Of a stretch of DNA of 64,000 bases, positions 11,468 to 22,319 are shown piece after piece; the stretch's first letter is position 1, and every line of letters starts with the position of its first letter. Origin of the DNA: Closterium sp. Naga37s-1. Lineage: Eukaryota; Streptophyta; Zygnematophyceae; Desmidiales; Closteriaceae. The notes beneath the pieces were generated by a model, which was not told the origin of the DNA, made no database searches, and saw only the letters and a list, made by a program, of their open reading frames with translations. The translations under genes and the position numbers were made by a program. The stretch is from NCBI GenBank assembly GCA_947471745.1, contig CANJKZ010001154.1:136501-200500 (forward strand), in the 5' to 3' direction.

Positions 11468-12091
11468 ATGGATGGTATGAGTTTCGACTTTTTGTCACAA
11501 GAGGAGGACGATTTTTTGTTCCAACTCGCGGTGACAGGGTCAGAAACCCATGATATGCTAGCAGAACCAGTAGTAGAATTTGAGAAAAGTGCCGGCGAAC
11601 AGGGTATTAAAGATGATGATGGCGCGCCGGTCGATGCTTCCGAGACTGATCTTGGAGACGAACAGCGCGCTTACGACGAACTTAAAGCCCTCCTGGACGC
11701 CACGAGCGCCACGGCGAGCGCTTTAATCAGTACCCGCGACGCGAAGGAAAGTCAAGAAGGTTCTGTTTCGCCAGGCGGCGGTAGGGCCGGGTTGGGGATA
11801 GCGTTAAGCGGAACTCTTAGCGACCCGCAGTTGGCGCTGCAGCAGGTCCAGTGGCTGGAACGCGCGTCGTGCGCTCTCACCAAGTTCCTTCCCCTTCTAG
11901 CTACGAGCATACGGGACGGCGCTACTGCTAACAGCGCTGCGAGCACCAGCACCAAGGCGCTTCAGAAGACCGTCGCGGAGCAGGCAGCAGCAACTGCCGG
12001 CTCGCCGGGTTTCGTTGCACAGATGCTTTCTGCCATGTCGGAGCCGCAAGGCGCCGTGGACGGAGCAGACGCGTCGGACGAGCCCGCGTCG

Positions 12092-12123
<32 letters not shown>

Positions 12124-13078
12124 GATTGCTGAAGAGGAGGAGGACGCGGCAGCGCTGTTCCAGAGCCTGCAGCGCGACATTGGCATGGCGCCAGGCGATG
12201 AGGGCAGCGACTCCACCGTGCTACAGCCTCTACAGCCGTTGTCGCAATCGCTGCCACCAGGTCACGTTCTTGACATAGCTATTCCGGAAGGAGCGCCACC
12301 AGTGGAGTCTGTCTACGCAGGGGACAATTGCATCAGCGCTGCACCAGTGGAACTTGGTGCTGCTGCTTCAACGGATGCAGCATATGCGTTCCCCATCGGC
12401 TCTGCTACTTCCGTGGTCGACAAAGATAATCTCAATGCGCCAAGGCCTCTCTCGTTCCATCAGGACATGGCTGGTCACAACAGCATGTGCATGGATAAGG
12501 GACCTGGGATCCCTGCTGCTGCGCTGCTCGACAGCGTGCCATACGCAATGCTCGCCGGAAACTCGGGATCCCTGCTTGGGTCTGCTATCCAGAATTTCAC
12601 TGTCCCGTACCTGGTGCTGGAACACTCTCAGCCTAAGCTCCCCCATGTGACGTCTACTGCAGTGGCGACGTCGCTGCTTGCACACCTGGCTGGGTCCCAT
12701 CCGTCCAGCCCCGCATCAGAGACCTCTTCTGCGCCTGTTGTCGAACCTGCTGCCTTGCTTCCTCGCTACAAAGGACCCCACTATAAGGGAGTTCGCCAGA
12801 GAAGGTGGGGACGCTGGGTTGCTGAGATTCGCGAGCCACGCAGGCGTAGCCGCATTTGGTTGGGTAGCTATGATGAGCCTGAGGATGCAGCCCGAGCATA
12901 TGACACGGCTGCTCGACTCTTGAGGGGCAAAAAGGCCCGACTTAACTTCCCTGCAAGCAACGCTTCTGCACCACTTCCACATGCTGCCGCAGAAGCGGTG
13001 CTCCGCGCTTTGAGGAGGATGCAAGAGACGCAGGAAACGCCCAGTGAGTTAATGCTCAAATATAAGCATATAAAATGA
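11468..13078 (+). CDS. AP2/ERF-domain transcription factor
   Basis: Single-exon 536-aa protein with one AP2/ERF DNA-binding domain at about residues 438-495. Diagnostic blocks are [18 protein letters not shown], then [18 protein letters not shown] and [10 protein letters not shown]. One domain and no B3 place it in the ERF/DREB group rather than AP2 or RAV. DNA contact residues (the Arg/Trp of [10 protein letters not shown] and WVAEIR) are present. The long N-terminal part is acidic at its start (EEDDFLFQ), contains a run of nine Gln at about 209-217 encoded by pure CAG, and is otherwise low-complexity. This suits a transactivation region, but that role is inferred. Only about 40 residues follow the domain. 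Target genes and the stimulus cannot be told from sequence. Confidence 0.93.
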
Positions 13079-14248
13079 CGAGACCTGTCTGCTGGAACTG
13101 CACTGCCATGGGGTAGTGGACTTTGGCGTGTTTGTATGAAGGTAGGGAGTCTGAGTGTCCTAAACTCCATGCCAGTGCAGTGCAGCTTTTAATTGCTCTT
13201 TTGTTTGAGTTTGTGCTATAAGGTTTGTATTTTGCTCGTTTAACCAGATTCTAACTGTATCATGCTACCCATAACTTGAGTGATATGTCCACCATATGAG
13301 CATCCGGAAGAAGGGAGAACAGTCGTGTGATAAGGCGATTTGCTAGCTGTAAGGGCTTCCAGCTCTTTGAGAAAGGTTCGCAATTATTGTCTTCATCTGT
13401 GAGGACATGCTCATTGCCGTTCAGAAAGACAGGAGCAGGTGAAAAGGTACCAGTCGTCAAGCTGGCATTGGTCACATCCCCCAACACCCTCATATTCCAT
13501 TCGGGCACATTCTCATAATCAATCAAGTCGACGATATTCACCAGATTTTAAGTTCCAGACTCGACCAACTGTCCTGAAAAGTTCGTACCCCACGTGGTTG
13601 TCGTTGGCGCCGTTTGGACGCTCAACCAGTGGGATCGGAACTGGAAATGCATGCATTTATAACTTCTCCACCTGCCCACAGCCCCACTGCGCCAGTGATC
13701 CACCCACAGACTGTACAGTACTTGATCTACGCATCCCCCTCATTTCTCTCGGGATCTCTCTGCCTTCAGAGTCACCAGGTGCGTGCATGCGATTGGTCAA
13801 CAGCCGCAAGGAAAACCAGGCGCACCAGTCCGCGTTTCTCTCGAACTGAACGTACATATGACACGCGAGTCCGCGTTTCTCCTGGTGTTCTTGACGGAAC
13901 CTCGGTGTACTGTACATTCCGCCGTACAAAAAAATTCTACTGTACTGAGTCCTGGACTCACGAATCACGATTCACGAACACTGACAGCTGGGTGTTGGGT
14001 GGTTGATTGAACGCCTCCCATCACAGTAGAGTAGAGCGCGAAGGAAGGAACTTGTCTGCTGCTCTGCTCGTCACCATTCACCAACTGGTGGCATCAAGAC
14101 GAATTCACTTCACCAAGTCAACGTTGGCCCTGGGCTGGGATATGACTTGCAGGTGAAAATTAGCTGTTCAGATCCTCACGAGATCATCAAGTCCTTTCAA
14201 GCGGTCCTTACGTTTAGTTAGCATTTGCCTTTTTTTTTAGAATCCCGC
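13079..14248. other. no recognisable gene
   Basis: AP2/ERF 3' UTR followed by spacer. Immediately before the next gene a run of T ends in TAG (14,230-14,240), which looks like a splice acceptor eight bases before the ATG. The next gene may therefore have a 5' UTR intron and an untranslated exon within this stretch. No promoter motif recognised. Confidence 0.4.
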
Positions 14249-16072
14249 ATGGGCGCCGTACGGCGATACTCCGACTGTCAAGCGGAGGTCGCGTGGAAGC
14301 TCCTCGCGTCGCTTCCTCCAGCGGAGAGCGCCGTCCCTACCCACCACCGCCACGTTGCCGGCGCGCTGGATAAACCGCGCGAATGCACGAGCCGTGATTC
14401 AAACACCCGAAGCCCCGACATGCAAAGGGCAAGCAACAGGAAGAGCCCGGTCTCGATTAATGAGAGCAGCTGTGACGGCGAGTTAGCATCGGCGAATGGA
14501 GTCAACAACGGAAGCATTAGTACCAATAGCAAGCGCATGGAGAGCAGTAGTAAGGTCGGGTCGCGAGATGTGTTCGGCCAAGCCGCGGCCCCGCGAAAGG
14601 AGCTCGATCCCGTCAAGGCGCGGCGGCGGTCGAGCAGCGATTGGAGCGACGGAGCGAACCCAGTGGGGATCCTGGACGACATCGGCGATCTGTATGCGAC
14701 GAATGACGACGACGCTGCAGGTACCGTGCGCGTAAATGCACAGCGTCGTGACTCCCTCCCGCGAGTAACTGGCGACACTACTGCCGCTATTCCCCGCGGG
14801 GGCTCGGCGGAACTCCCGGCCCTTACAGCGCAAGCCCCCGCCAGGCCTACCGGCGTCCCGCGACAGGCGGGTGCGACATCTGACGCACGCGCTGGTCGCC
14901 GCCGATCGTTCGACGGACAGATTGACCGGCTGAAGAACTCCGCCATTGGGGGCGGAGGCGGCACGGGCGCCGTCGGCTCGCCTGTGTGGGCGGCGGAATG
15001 CGGGGATCTGTACGGCAGCGAGGAGGGCGACCACGTGCCGATCACGTGGCATGGCGACGACGAAGATGTGAACGCACCAGCAGGCGGCGATGGATTCACC
15101 TCCGCCAGCAGCGTCGAGGCCTTGCAAGCAAAGGCGCGCGCGCCGCCGCCCACTGGTAGGGGCTCCGTGCATGCGAACAGGGCCTCCGCGAGTCGGTCCG
15201 CCCCGCGCGCGCAAAGGGGCGCGGTAGAGCAGCAAGAGGCGGCGTGGCTTCCGCCTCGCGCGGCGAAAAAGCCGCCGCGTTTGGAGGACGAGGATGAGGA
15301 CGGCGCAGGGAGCGACAGCGGCGGTAGCGGTGGCGGCGGCATGGTGGTTCGGCGTCATACCGTGGGCGTGGACGGCCGGGAGAGGCGGGCTGCGAGTACG
15401 GGCAGGGCGAGAACGGCGCGGAGCGGAATCGGCATGCTGGATGACGTGGCGTTGAGGAATAACGCGCAATCGACGTCGCGGAATGCGGGTGTTGTGGCGG
15501 CGATGGTTGCCGGGGAGGAGGAAGGGGAGGACGACGGGGAGGAGGGGGAATGGAGCAGTCCCGAGCGCACTCTGCGCCGATCGACCACTGTTGACAGCGC
15601 GGCGCGCCGTCGCCCCGCGGGGGGCTGGAAAGGGAAAGGCGGAAAGAAACCGCCCGCGCCGGAATCCGGCGGGTCCCCGTCCTTCGGAAGTGTGCGTGCG
15701 GGGGCTGCGCACGCGCGGACGGGCTCCGCGGGGAGCGTGGGGCACGGAGGCAGTTTGGACTGGGATGTGGAAGACCAGCAAGCGCCGCCGCCGCAGGCGC
15801 AGGCGCAACGTCTATGGGCGGAAGGGGGAGAGGGAGATCAGCAGTGGATGCAGCGGCAGCCTCCGCAATGCATCAAGGCGGCGCTGCGCGCACGGGTGGT
15901 CGGGCGTCTCGGTGGCAATTCCGCAAGCAGCGCAAGCGGCGCTGTCGGCGCCGCTTGTGGAAGGCCGTTTTTACCTGCGGGCGGTGCGCTACCTCCCCAT
16001 GTTCCGCCGAACTGGGCGGCGGGTCCATATCCCCCTTCCGCCTCCGCCACCACTAGCTTCATCCTGTTGTAG
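14249..16072 (+). CDS. unknown, mostly disordered protein with repeated RRxS/T motifs
   Basis: Open frame of 607 codons from the ATG at 14,249. An acceptor-like T-run plus TAG lies just upstream. I recognise no family. The protein is low in hydrophobic blocks and rich in Gly, Ala, Ser, Arg and acidic residues. Six basophilic-kinase-type sites are visible (for example RRRSSSDW, RRDSLPRV, RRRSFDGQ, RRHTVGVD and RRSTTVDS). A short motif recurs: DDIGDLYATNDDD and AECGDLYGSEEGD, with a weaker LDDVALRNN. The reading direction is supported by the motif recurrence. Long antisense frames over 14,278-15,808 exist but are explained by GC-rich codon composition. A regulated scaffold or signalling protein is a guess only. 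Confidence 0.55.
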   Translation: MGAVRRYSDCQAEVAWKLLASLPPAESAVPTHHRHVAGALDKPRECTSRDSNTRSPDMQRASNRKSPVSINESSCDGELASANGVNNGSISTNSKRMESSSKVGSRDVFGQAAAPRKELDPVKARRRSSSDWSDGANPVGILDDIGDLYATNDDDAAGTVRVNAQRRDSLPRVTGDTTAAIPRGGSAELPALTAQAPARPTGVPRQAGATSDARAGRRRSFDGQIDRLKNSAIGGGGGTGAVGSPVWAAECGDLYGSEEGDHVPITWHGDDEDVNAPAGGDGFTSASSVEALQAKARAPPPTGRGSVHANRASASRSAPRAQRGAVEQQEAAWLPPRAAKKPPRLEDEDEDGAGSDSGGSGGGGMVVRRHTVGVDGRERRAASTGRARTARSGIGMLDDVALRNNAQSTSRNAGVVAAMVAGEEEGEDDGEEGEWSSPERTLRRSTTVDSAARRRPAGGWKGKGGKKPPAPESGGSPSFGSVRAGAAHARTGSAGSVGHGGSLDWDVEDQQAPPPQAQAQRLWAEGGEGDQQWMQRQPPQCIKAALRARVVGRLGGNSASSASGAVGAACGRPFLPAGGALPPHVPPNWAAGPYPPSASATTSFILL

Positions 16073-16434
16073 AGGACTCTCCTCTACTTTGCAGGAACTG
16101 GGAGTTGTTCTAAACGATAGAGCTCTGTCTTAGCTTTCCAACGAGCCGTCAAACACGTCGATCGCCTAAGTATTCTCCGAGATATAGGCGTTCACGTGCT
16201 AGGTGGTGCTCTTGAATGCAAGTAAAGAAGCTCTCTGGAATTTGTGTTCGAATGTACCTTGTACAAAGAACTCTGAGTTTCACTATGATGGCATGCAATA
16301 CAAAGAAAACAGATTTATAGCATGCAAACAAGATCGAATCGCACAAGTAACCTCGAACGGCTACACTCGCGAATGTTCGAGTAACATCGAAAGGGTGAAA
16401 TTCGACTCTCGAATTTCACCGATCCGAATTCTCC

Positions 16435-17008
16435 TTGGGTCTCGAATGTTCCTGGTGCTGCCATGTGGCACCGAATCGAATGGGTCTTCCGAAGTCAATC
16501 CTCAACCCCACGCAAACCTGCAACTCACTCGAAGGTGAGCACAAGTCACACATTCGGTGGGTTGGGGGCATACAAACGCCCCACCACCACCTTGCTTCCA
16601 ACACACGTAATCTCCAACACATCCCCCCCCACCTTCTGCCATCCTGCCCCTCCGCGAACTCCGCCCGCTCGATTTCCGCTCCGCCCGCCCGCCCATTCGC
16701 TCCGCCCGCTGCCCCGGGTCCGGGGGTGCAAGCGGAGGAGGACGCGCAGCAGCTTCCGCCGCCCCCGCGCCTACTGCGCACGCTCTCGTCGCTCTCCTCC
16801 TCCTCCGCGCGCTCCTCCTGCTCCCACGTTTCCACCAGCTCCGCCCCCGCCGGGCCTGTTGCGCTGTCCGCCCTCCGCGCGCGCGCGGAGGCTGCGGGGA
16901 GCAAGCAGAGGCGGGGAGCGGGCGCGGGGAGACCAGCGGGTCGAGCGGGGGAGGGGGCAAAGGAGAGCAGCGGGAGGGGGAAGCCCGGGCCAGGGTCAAC
17001 ACGGGGTA
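16435..17008 (+). CDS. possible coding exon, strand uncertain
   Basis: A strongly GC-rich block (about 16,660-17,000) is open in several frames on both strands. On the plus strand one frame reads through LRTLSSLSSSSAR and RARAEAAGSKQRR and ends beside a donor-like GTAAGG at about 17,006. On the minus strand a 226-codon frame covers 16,416-17,096. Composition resembles that of nearby exons, but there is no domain or conserved motif to choose a strand. Confidence 0.22.
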
Positions 17009-17096
17009 AGGTGTCGGAGAGAGTAGCAGTTGGGAATGGCGTGCAACGAGTGTACTTAAACTGATATACTAATAAGGGGAATGCTCCAGGTTTCAC

Positions 17097-17879
17097 AGAG
17101 TAAATCGGTGGAGTAAAGAGGATGATGTTGGATGGTGCAAGAATGGTGGTGCAGGCAAGGATGATAATACGGGCGAGGGCATTGGTGATGGTGCGGACAT
17201 GGTGATGGTGCAGGCACTGGTGCTGGCAAGTGAGAAAGATTTTGCAGTGCCTGGATCGGATTGGATTTTATCTGCACCAGTGCAGTGTGTTACAAGTGCT
17301 CTCTGACTCTGCAAGTCGTGCCTCAGGATGTGCAGAACGCATGTGCAAGAAACATGCTGCAGAGCAGAAGCAAGGCTTAATGGCCATGCCGAGAGAAAGC
17401 ATGCCAACTGTTTTCAAGCTTACACTGAAGTTTGAACTAACCCTTTCTCTCCCTGCGCCTTCCCTTCCTACTTTCCCTGATAACATACTCTCCCATGCCA
17501 CATAACCCCCTCGCTTTAACCATATATTCTGCTTCGCCCTCTCCCTCATGCCTACATCCTCCTCCCACTCTTCCCCTCCCCCAGTCCACTCCGTTCTTTC
17601 TGCAAGATGTGTTTGTGGTTCTATGCAATGTGTGTTTCTTTTCAAGGTCTATCCTGTACGCCTGCATTGCTATACTATGGTGTGTGGAGTGCATGGTCTG
17701 GGATGGAGGTATGCTGCTCTAGGTCCCCTCTTTCCTTCCCTGACTTGTGCGCTCCACTCCAGGGATGTTCTTCCACATCATCATAACCTTTCTGCTATTT
17801 GACCCCGCTCTTCATTGTTGTACCATAAAGCGCTTACCGTATTGTAATATCTAACTATACAAGATTGGACTCCTGGCTG
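17097..17879. other. no recognisable gene
   Basis: Contains a short degenerate GGTGATGGTGC-type tandem stretch (about 17,130-17,230) and CT-rich spacer. No domain or RNA gene recognised. Confidence 0.35.
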
Positions 17880-20800
17880 ATGGTTATTGCAACTTGGCCT
17901 GGACATATCATGCTGCAACAGCAAAAGACAGCATCCCTGTCAGGGAGGTCTCTTCTGTGCAATCTCTCTTTACTCTCGACAGATACTGCAACTGACAGAT
18001 TGGGTAGCGCCCAGTACGGTACATTATCTACATGCTCTTGCCCCGCGGCACCTGTTAGCAGCGCTACCTGAGGTTACCGCCCTTGTCACAGCGGCTGCAT
18101 TATGTTATGAGGTGATTGTATTGTCCGGTACCCAGTCCTGACCACTGTTAAATACACCAACATAAGATATTACAAATGCTGTTAGATTTTACTGTAGTGT
18201 TCCTTTATAAAGACTCCCAGCCCTCCAATAATTGTACAATTATTGGAGGGCCAGAATTATTGGAGTCTAGAATTATTGGAGGGTAAGAATTATTGGCGGG
18301 TAAAATTATTGGTGTAGGATTATTGGTGTGGACAGGGCCCTCCTGATGGGGTGACCTGCTGACATATATACCCTGCTCTGTCATTCCAGAACAAAAAAAT
18401 CAATTCCATTACCGTAAATACACCAACATAAGATATTACAAATGCTGTTAGATTTTACTGTAGTGTTCCTTTATAAAGACTCCCAGGCCTCCAATAATTG
18501 TACAATTATTGGAGGGCCAGAATTATTGGAGTCTAGAATTATTGGAGGGTAAGAATTATTGGCGGGTAAAATTATTGGTGTAGGATTATTGGTGTGGACA
18601 GGGCCCTCCTGATGGGGTGACCTGCTGACATATATACCCTGCTCTGTCATTCCAGAACAAAAAAATCAATTCCATTATTCTCATTCTGGCTTCAACCATT
18701 CAATGCAAGTCTTCCAGCCTTGCTCTTTCTACAAACTAGCTTCCGCAACGCCGGCATCATGCCTTTCTAGCAACCACCGTGTGACCTGCCTTGTTCGTGG
18801 TGGCTGGCCCTGAATGTGCATGCACCTCATGGTTGGATGTCGTGCACTACACTTCCCCCCCGTCACTGTGTGTGTGCCTCTCATCTCATCTCATGGCAGC
18901 TCCACCTACTCTCTCACTAAGCGCCGTAAAACGAGGGCTTGGCCTGCAGCAGCCAAGTCCTCCTCATGCCACTGCACAGCACGAGTCATCATGTCGCAGC
19001 ACAGCACCTGCAAGAGGGCACTCACTGCCCTGCTTGGGTGTTTGTGCCAAATAGCCTTCCAGGATTTCCAATGCCCACCCCACCCACCTACCATTCTACC
19101 GTATCCACACACAACCCAGCACAGCACAGCACAACACAGCACACCTAAGCAAAATTTGAGCTAAGAATCTTGACAGCTACGCATGTGTAATTAACCACAG
19201 CGGCGCATCTTGAGATTCTGGTGGGCCACTGCCATGAGGCGCTTCACAAGTCCTCCTCTGCCTCGCTCTGCACTCCACCACAGAAGAAGCCAGCCAATGG
19301 GGCAACAATGGGACATGGCAGAAAGGGGAGGAAAGAGAGCAACGAGTCATTTACAAGTGGCAATAGCGCAAACCAGCACACAAGTGAAGCTGAAAATAAG
19401 CAACAAGATTAATTGTGCGTTGTCCTCATGTCAGACTGATGGTGATAAACTGTAAGTAAGCATGGCCAGCAACTCCCCTCCCACCTACCAGCTGTAGCTG
19501 CCACTGCTTTCCCCGCAGTTGCTGGCAGGGGCAGCAATGGGACATGGAGAGGGGGGGGGGAGATCAGGGCACCGTAACAATAGGCCACAGAGCGGAGGAC
19601 GAGCAACGCAAGGAGTAAAGGAGACGAGAAGGGCATCACACCACTAGACAAGAACGCGTGTGATCAAGTCAGGCAACATATGAGGGAACTGGGACGCACT
19701 AGGGAAAGCTGTAATCACCCGTTCATTGCTGCAGCCGCAAGAACTGCAGTGGTTAATGATGCTCCAACTACCCCTGCCACCACTGCTGCTGCTGCTACCA
19801 CCACTAGTGCCCGTGCTGCTGGTGCTGGATAGACGGGATGGAAGAGAGGAGAGCAGAGGAGAAGAGAGGACAGGAAGGGAGGAGTTTGGGAGGTGAACAG
19901 AGTGTCATTAACATGCGGTGACACACCACAAGGCACTGTGGAAAATCGAACAAGAGAAAGCACGTTTGATGGAAAAATGGTATACTAGCTGATCGGTTCA
20001 CAAATCGTTGTGTGCTTACTATCATCCAGCCGCTGATGCAGGCACTGGTGACCCCTGAGTTGATGCAGGCACTCTGTCCGCTGCTCTGCCACTCCTGCAC
20101 CACGCCTTCCCTTCACGCCTGCTCCTCCAAGTTGCTGCAGGTTGCTCCGTCTGCCCATGCTCGCAGGCCGTGAGGCACCCACATACACGGGGAGAGAGAC
20201 ACGCACACACAAGCAGCACCAACAAGGGAGGGTTAGAAACAGCACGAGGCGAGTGGCGGAGGTAAAAGCAAGAGACACGACTCTTGCCTCTGCACGGCGA
20301 CGCTCTACGACTCACTTTCCTCCCCTCTGCAAGCACCCCCTGGCGCGTACCAGTCTCCGTCCGCCCCTCGGCCACTCCTGCGAGCCACGCCTTCACTTGA
20401 GACGTTCTGCTCCAGCCAGGTTGCTTGGCTGCTGCTGCTCCTGCTCCCGGACGCGTGATTCCCCCCACCAGCCGTGGCTACTACGTACAATTAAAGTTTT
20501 GTTGATCGCGTGGAAGGGAACCCCGAGGAACTTGATGCGAACGAATGCGATCCTTATGGTGTGCACGAGCCTCTCATGACTTAGAGGCTATTTCCGGATA
20601 ATATACATGTCAGCTGTTGCGCCATGTCGTCTTGTCGCCGCGTCACTTCACTCTAGAGTTTCGCAGGTCGCTGGAGGGAAAACAGAAACCAGTCAGGTGT
20701 AAAGCTACGGTTTGCTGCTGTGGGACGCATCTGTCGCGAAGAAGCCTTGCTGGGTGTCGCAACCGTTGTACTGCAGCGTTCGACGGTGCATCAGGGAGAA

Positions 20801-21130
20801 ATCATTCTCAAAGTGAACTGTCCCAACGCTGAGCCTAGCTGAATCTACGTTACCACGAGCAGCAGTTAGGCCGTCTCTCCGGGAAGTCACCCCTCGGTAA
20901 ATGAAAACAATAGGACCTTGTTTTAAGGAGCTAACTGTCTAACATTGTCGCAACGCACCGGAAGCTGATCAATGGGAAAGCTGAGCTTTAGGCTATAGAC
21001 AATTTAGAGTACTCGACTACTATTCAGTGGAAATCCACATAGGTACTCGGCTACTTGACATACCCTCCATAACTATAACTCATCGGTCTAATCAGATCGA
21101 ACCGTTGCCGTACTGTTGCAGAAGTTACAA
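17880..21130 (-). repeat. right arm of the large inverted repeat
   Basis: Reverse-complement match to the left arm (about 1429-5440). Shared blocks include the GGTCAGGACT segment, the AATGCAGCCGCTGTGACAAG segment, one unit of the 290-bp repeat, and the outermost block ending CTTCTGCAACAGTACGG read on the minus strand (about 21,100-21,117). This arm carries an insertion at about 18,148-18,790 that includes the 266-bp tandem duplication. It lacks the left arm's 2010-2278 segment. No target-site duplication is evident outside either arm. Confidence 0.7.
18151..18682 (+). repeat. 266-bp tandem duplication with a perfect 30-nt palindrome
   Basis: Two nearly identical copies start at 18,151 and 18,417 with AATACACCAACATAAGATAT. 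Each contains a palindrome: 30 nt perfect at 18,221-18,250, and 28 nt at 18,488-18,515. The core is CCAATAATTGTACAATTATT, followed by several spaced ATTATTGG motifs. The sequence between the copies reads ACCGTAAATACACC, which recalls terminal repeats of TA-targeting MITEs. It lies inside the right inverted-repeat arm and is absent from the left arm, so it arrived later. Assignment to a transposon family is inference. Confidence 0.75.
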
Positions 21131-21590
21131 GATTCGACGTTTACGTCGGATGGGTTGCGTAGATTGTATCCTCGTACAAGAAACATTATGATGGTGAATA
21201 TAAAAATTTACTGATGTAAAGCAAATTAGAATGTTAATTATATTTGGTTAGAATGGAATAAGCTTCAAAATTCCTCTTTTGCTGCTTTCTGCAGATATGC
21301 TGTTTTTTTTTACTCAGTGATTCTTCTGTGTATTAACAGAGAACTATTTGGATGTGAAATGTTTTTTTGTGTTTATAATAGACAATATTTTTTTACATCC
21401 ATCTTACTGTATTGCGCTTACAATTTACTTTAGTGGGAAGCAGTGTACTTATTTCCTTTCACACCTGTCTGCTCGAATTCGACTTCCGTCTCCTTGGTTC
21501 TTGCTTCTTGCTTCTTGCTTCTTGGTTCTCCCTCCAAATCCGCCCATTCCCGCCCAATCCTGCAGTCGCGCCTTACCTACCGTCTAGCTG
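21131..21590. other. AT-rich spacer without a gene
   Basis: Noticeably AT-rich compared with its neighbours, ending in a short TTCTTGCTTCTTGC repeat at about 21,500. No gene, RNA or element terminus recognised. Confidence 0.4.
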
Positions 21591-21594
21591 TCCC

Positions 21595-22130
21595 TTACTC
21601 CTTTCCGTCCCTCTCCCTCTCACCCCGCCGTCGCGCTCTCTCCCACCCCGCCATCGCGTCTCTCTCCCTCCTAGCCGCCGTCGCCGCTCCCTCCCATCCC
21701 GCCATCGCCCCTCCCTCCTTTCCAGCCGCCGTCGCTGCTCCCTCCCATCCCGCCGCCGCCTCTCCCTCCTCCCGCCGCCGCCTCTCCCTCCTCCCGCCGC
21801 CGCCTCTCCCTCCTCCCGCCGTCGCCCCTCCCTCCTCCCCGCCATCGCCTCTCCCTCCTCTCCGCCGTCGCCTCTCCCTCCTCTCCGCCGTCCCCTCTCC
21901 CTCCTCTCCGCCGTCGCCTCTCCCTCCTCTCCGCCGTCGCCTCTCCCTCCTCCCCGCCGTCGCCTCTCCTTCTCTCCCTGCCGTCGCCTCTCCTTCCCGT
22001 CGCCTCTCCTTCCCTCCCCGCCGTCGCCTCTCCTTCCCTCCCCGCCGTCGCCTCTCCTTCCCTCCCCGCCGTCGCCTCTCCTTCCCTCCCCGCCGTCGCC
22101 TCTCCTTCCCTCCCCGCCATCGCCTCCGGC
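21595..22130 (+). repeat. pyrimidine-rich 23-24 bp minisatellite
   Basis: Repeats of a unit like GCCGTCGCCTCTCCCTCCTC, with a 23-bp period in the middle (21,841, 21,864, 21,887) and 24 bp toward the right end (22,021, 22,045). The plus strand is almost all pyrimidine. Long open frames on both strands across it reflect the unit lacking stop trinucleotides, not coding. Confidence 0.85.
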
Positions 22131-22319
22131 GACGGGTGCACGAGCGCAAGCGCGGGTTGGTGCGCGGAGCGCGGGTAGGTGCGCCAGCGCGGGTTGTTTT
22201 CTGAGGCACCGTGGTTATCAGGTGCGTTCCCGGTCCTTTCATCCTCCTTCCCCCTCTGAATTTCCCTTGTTTCTTGCCCTGTGTCAATTGGTCTCCTCTT
22301 GCATTGCACTTTCATCTGA

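Noticed and set aside
14278..15808. Two long antisense frames (354 and 441 codons) over the disordered-protein gene
   Set aside because: GC-rich codon composition keeps the opposite strand open. They show no recurring motifs or domains, unlike the plus-strand frame.
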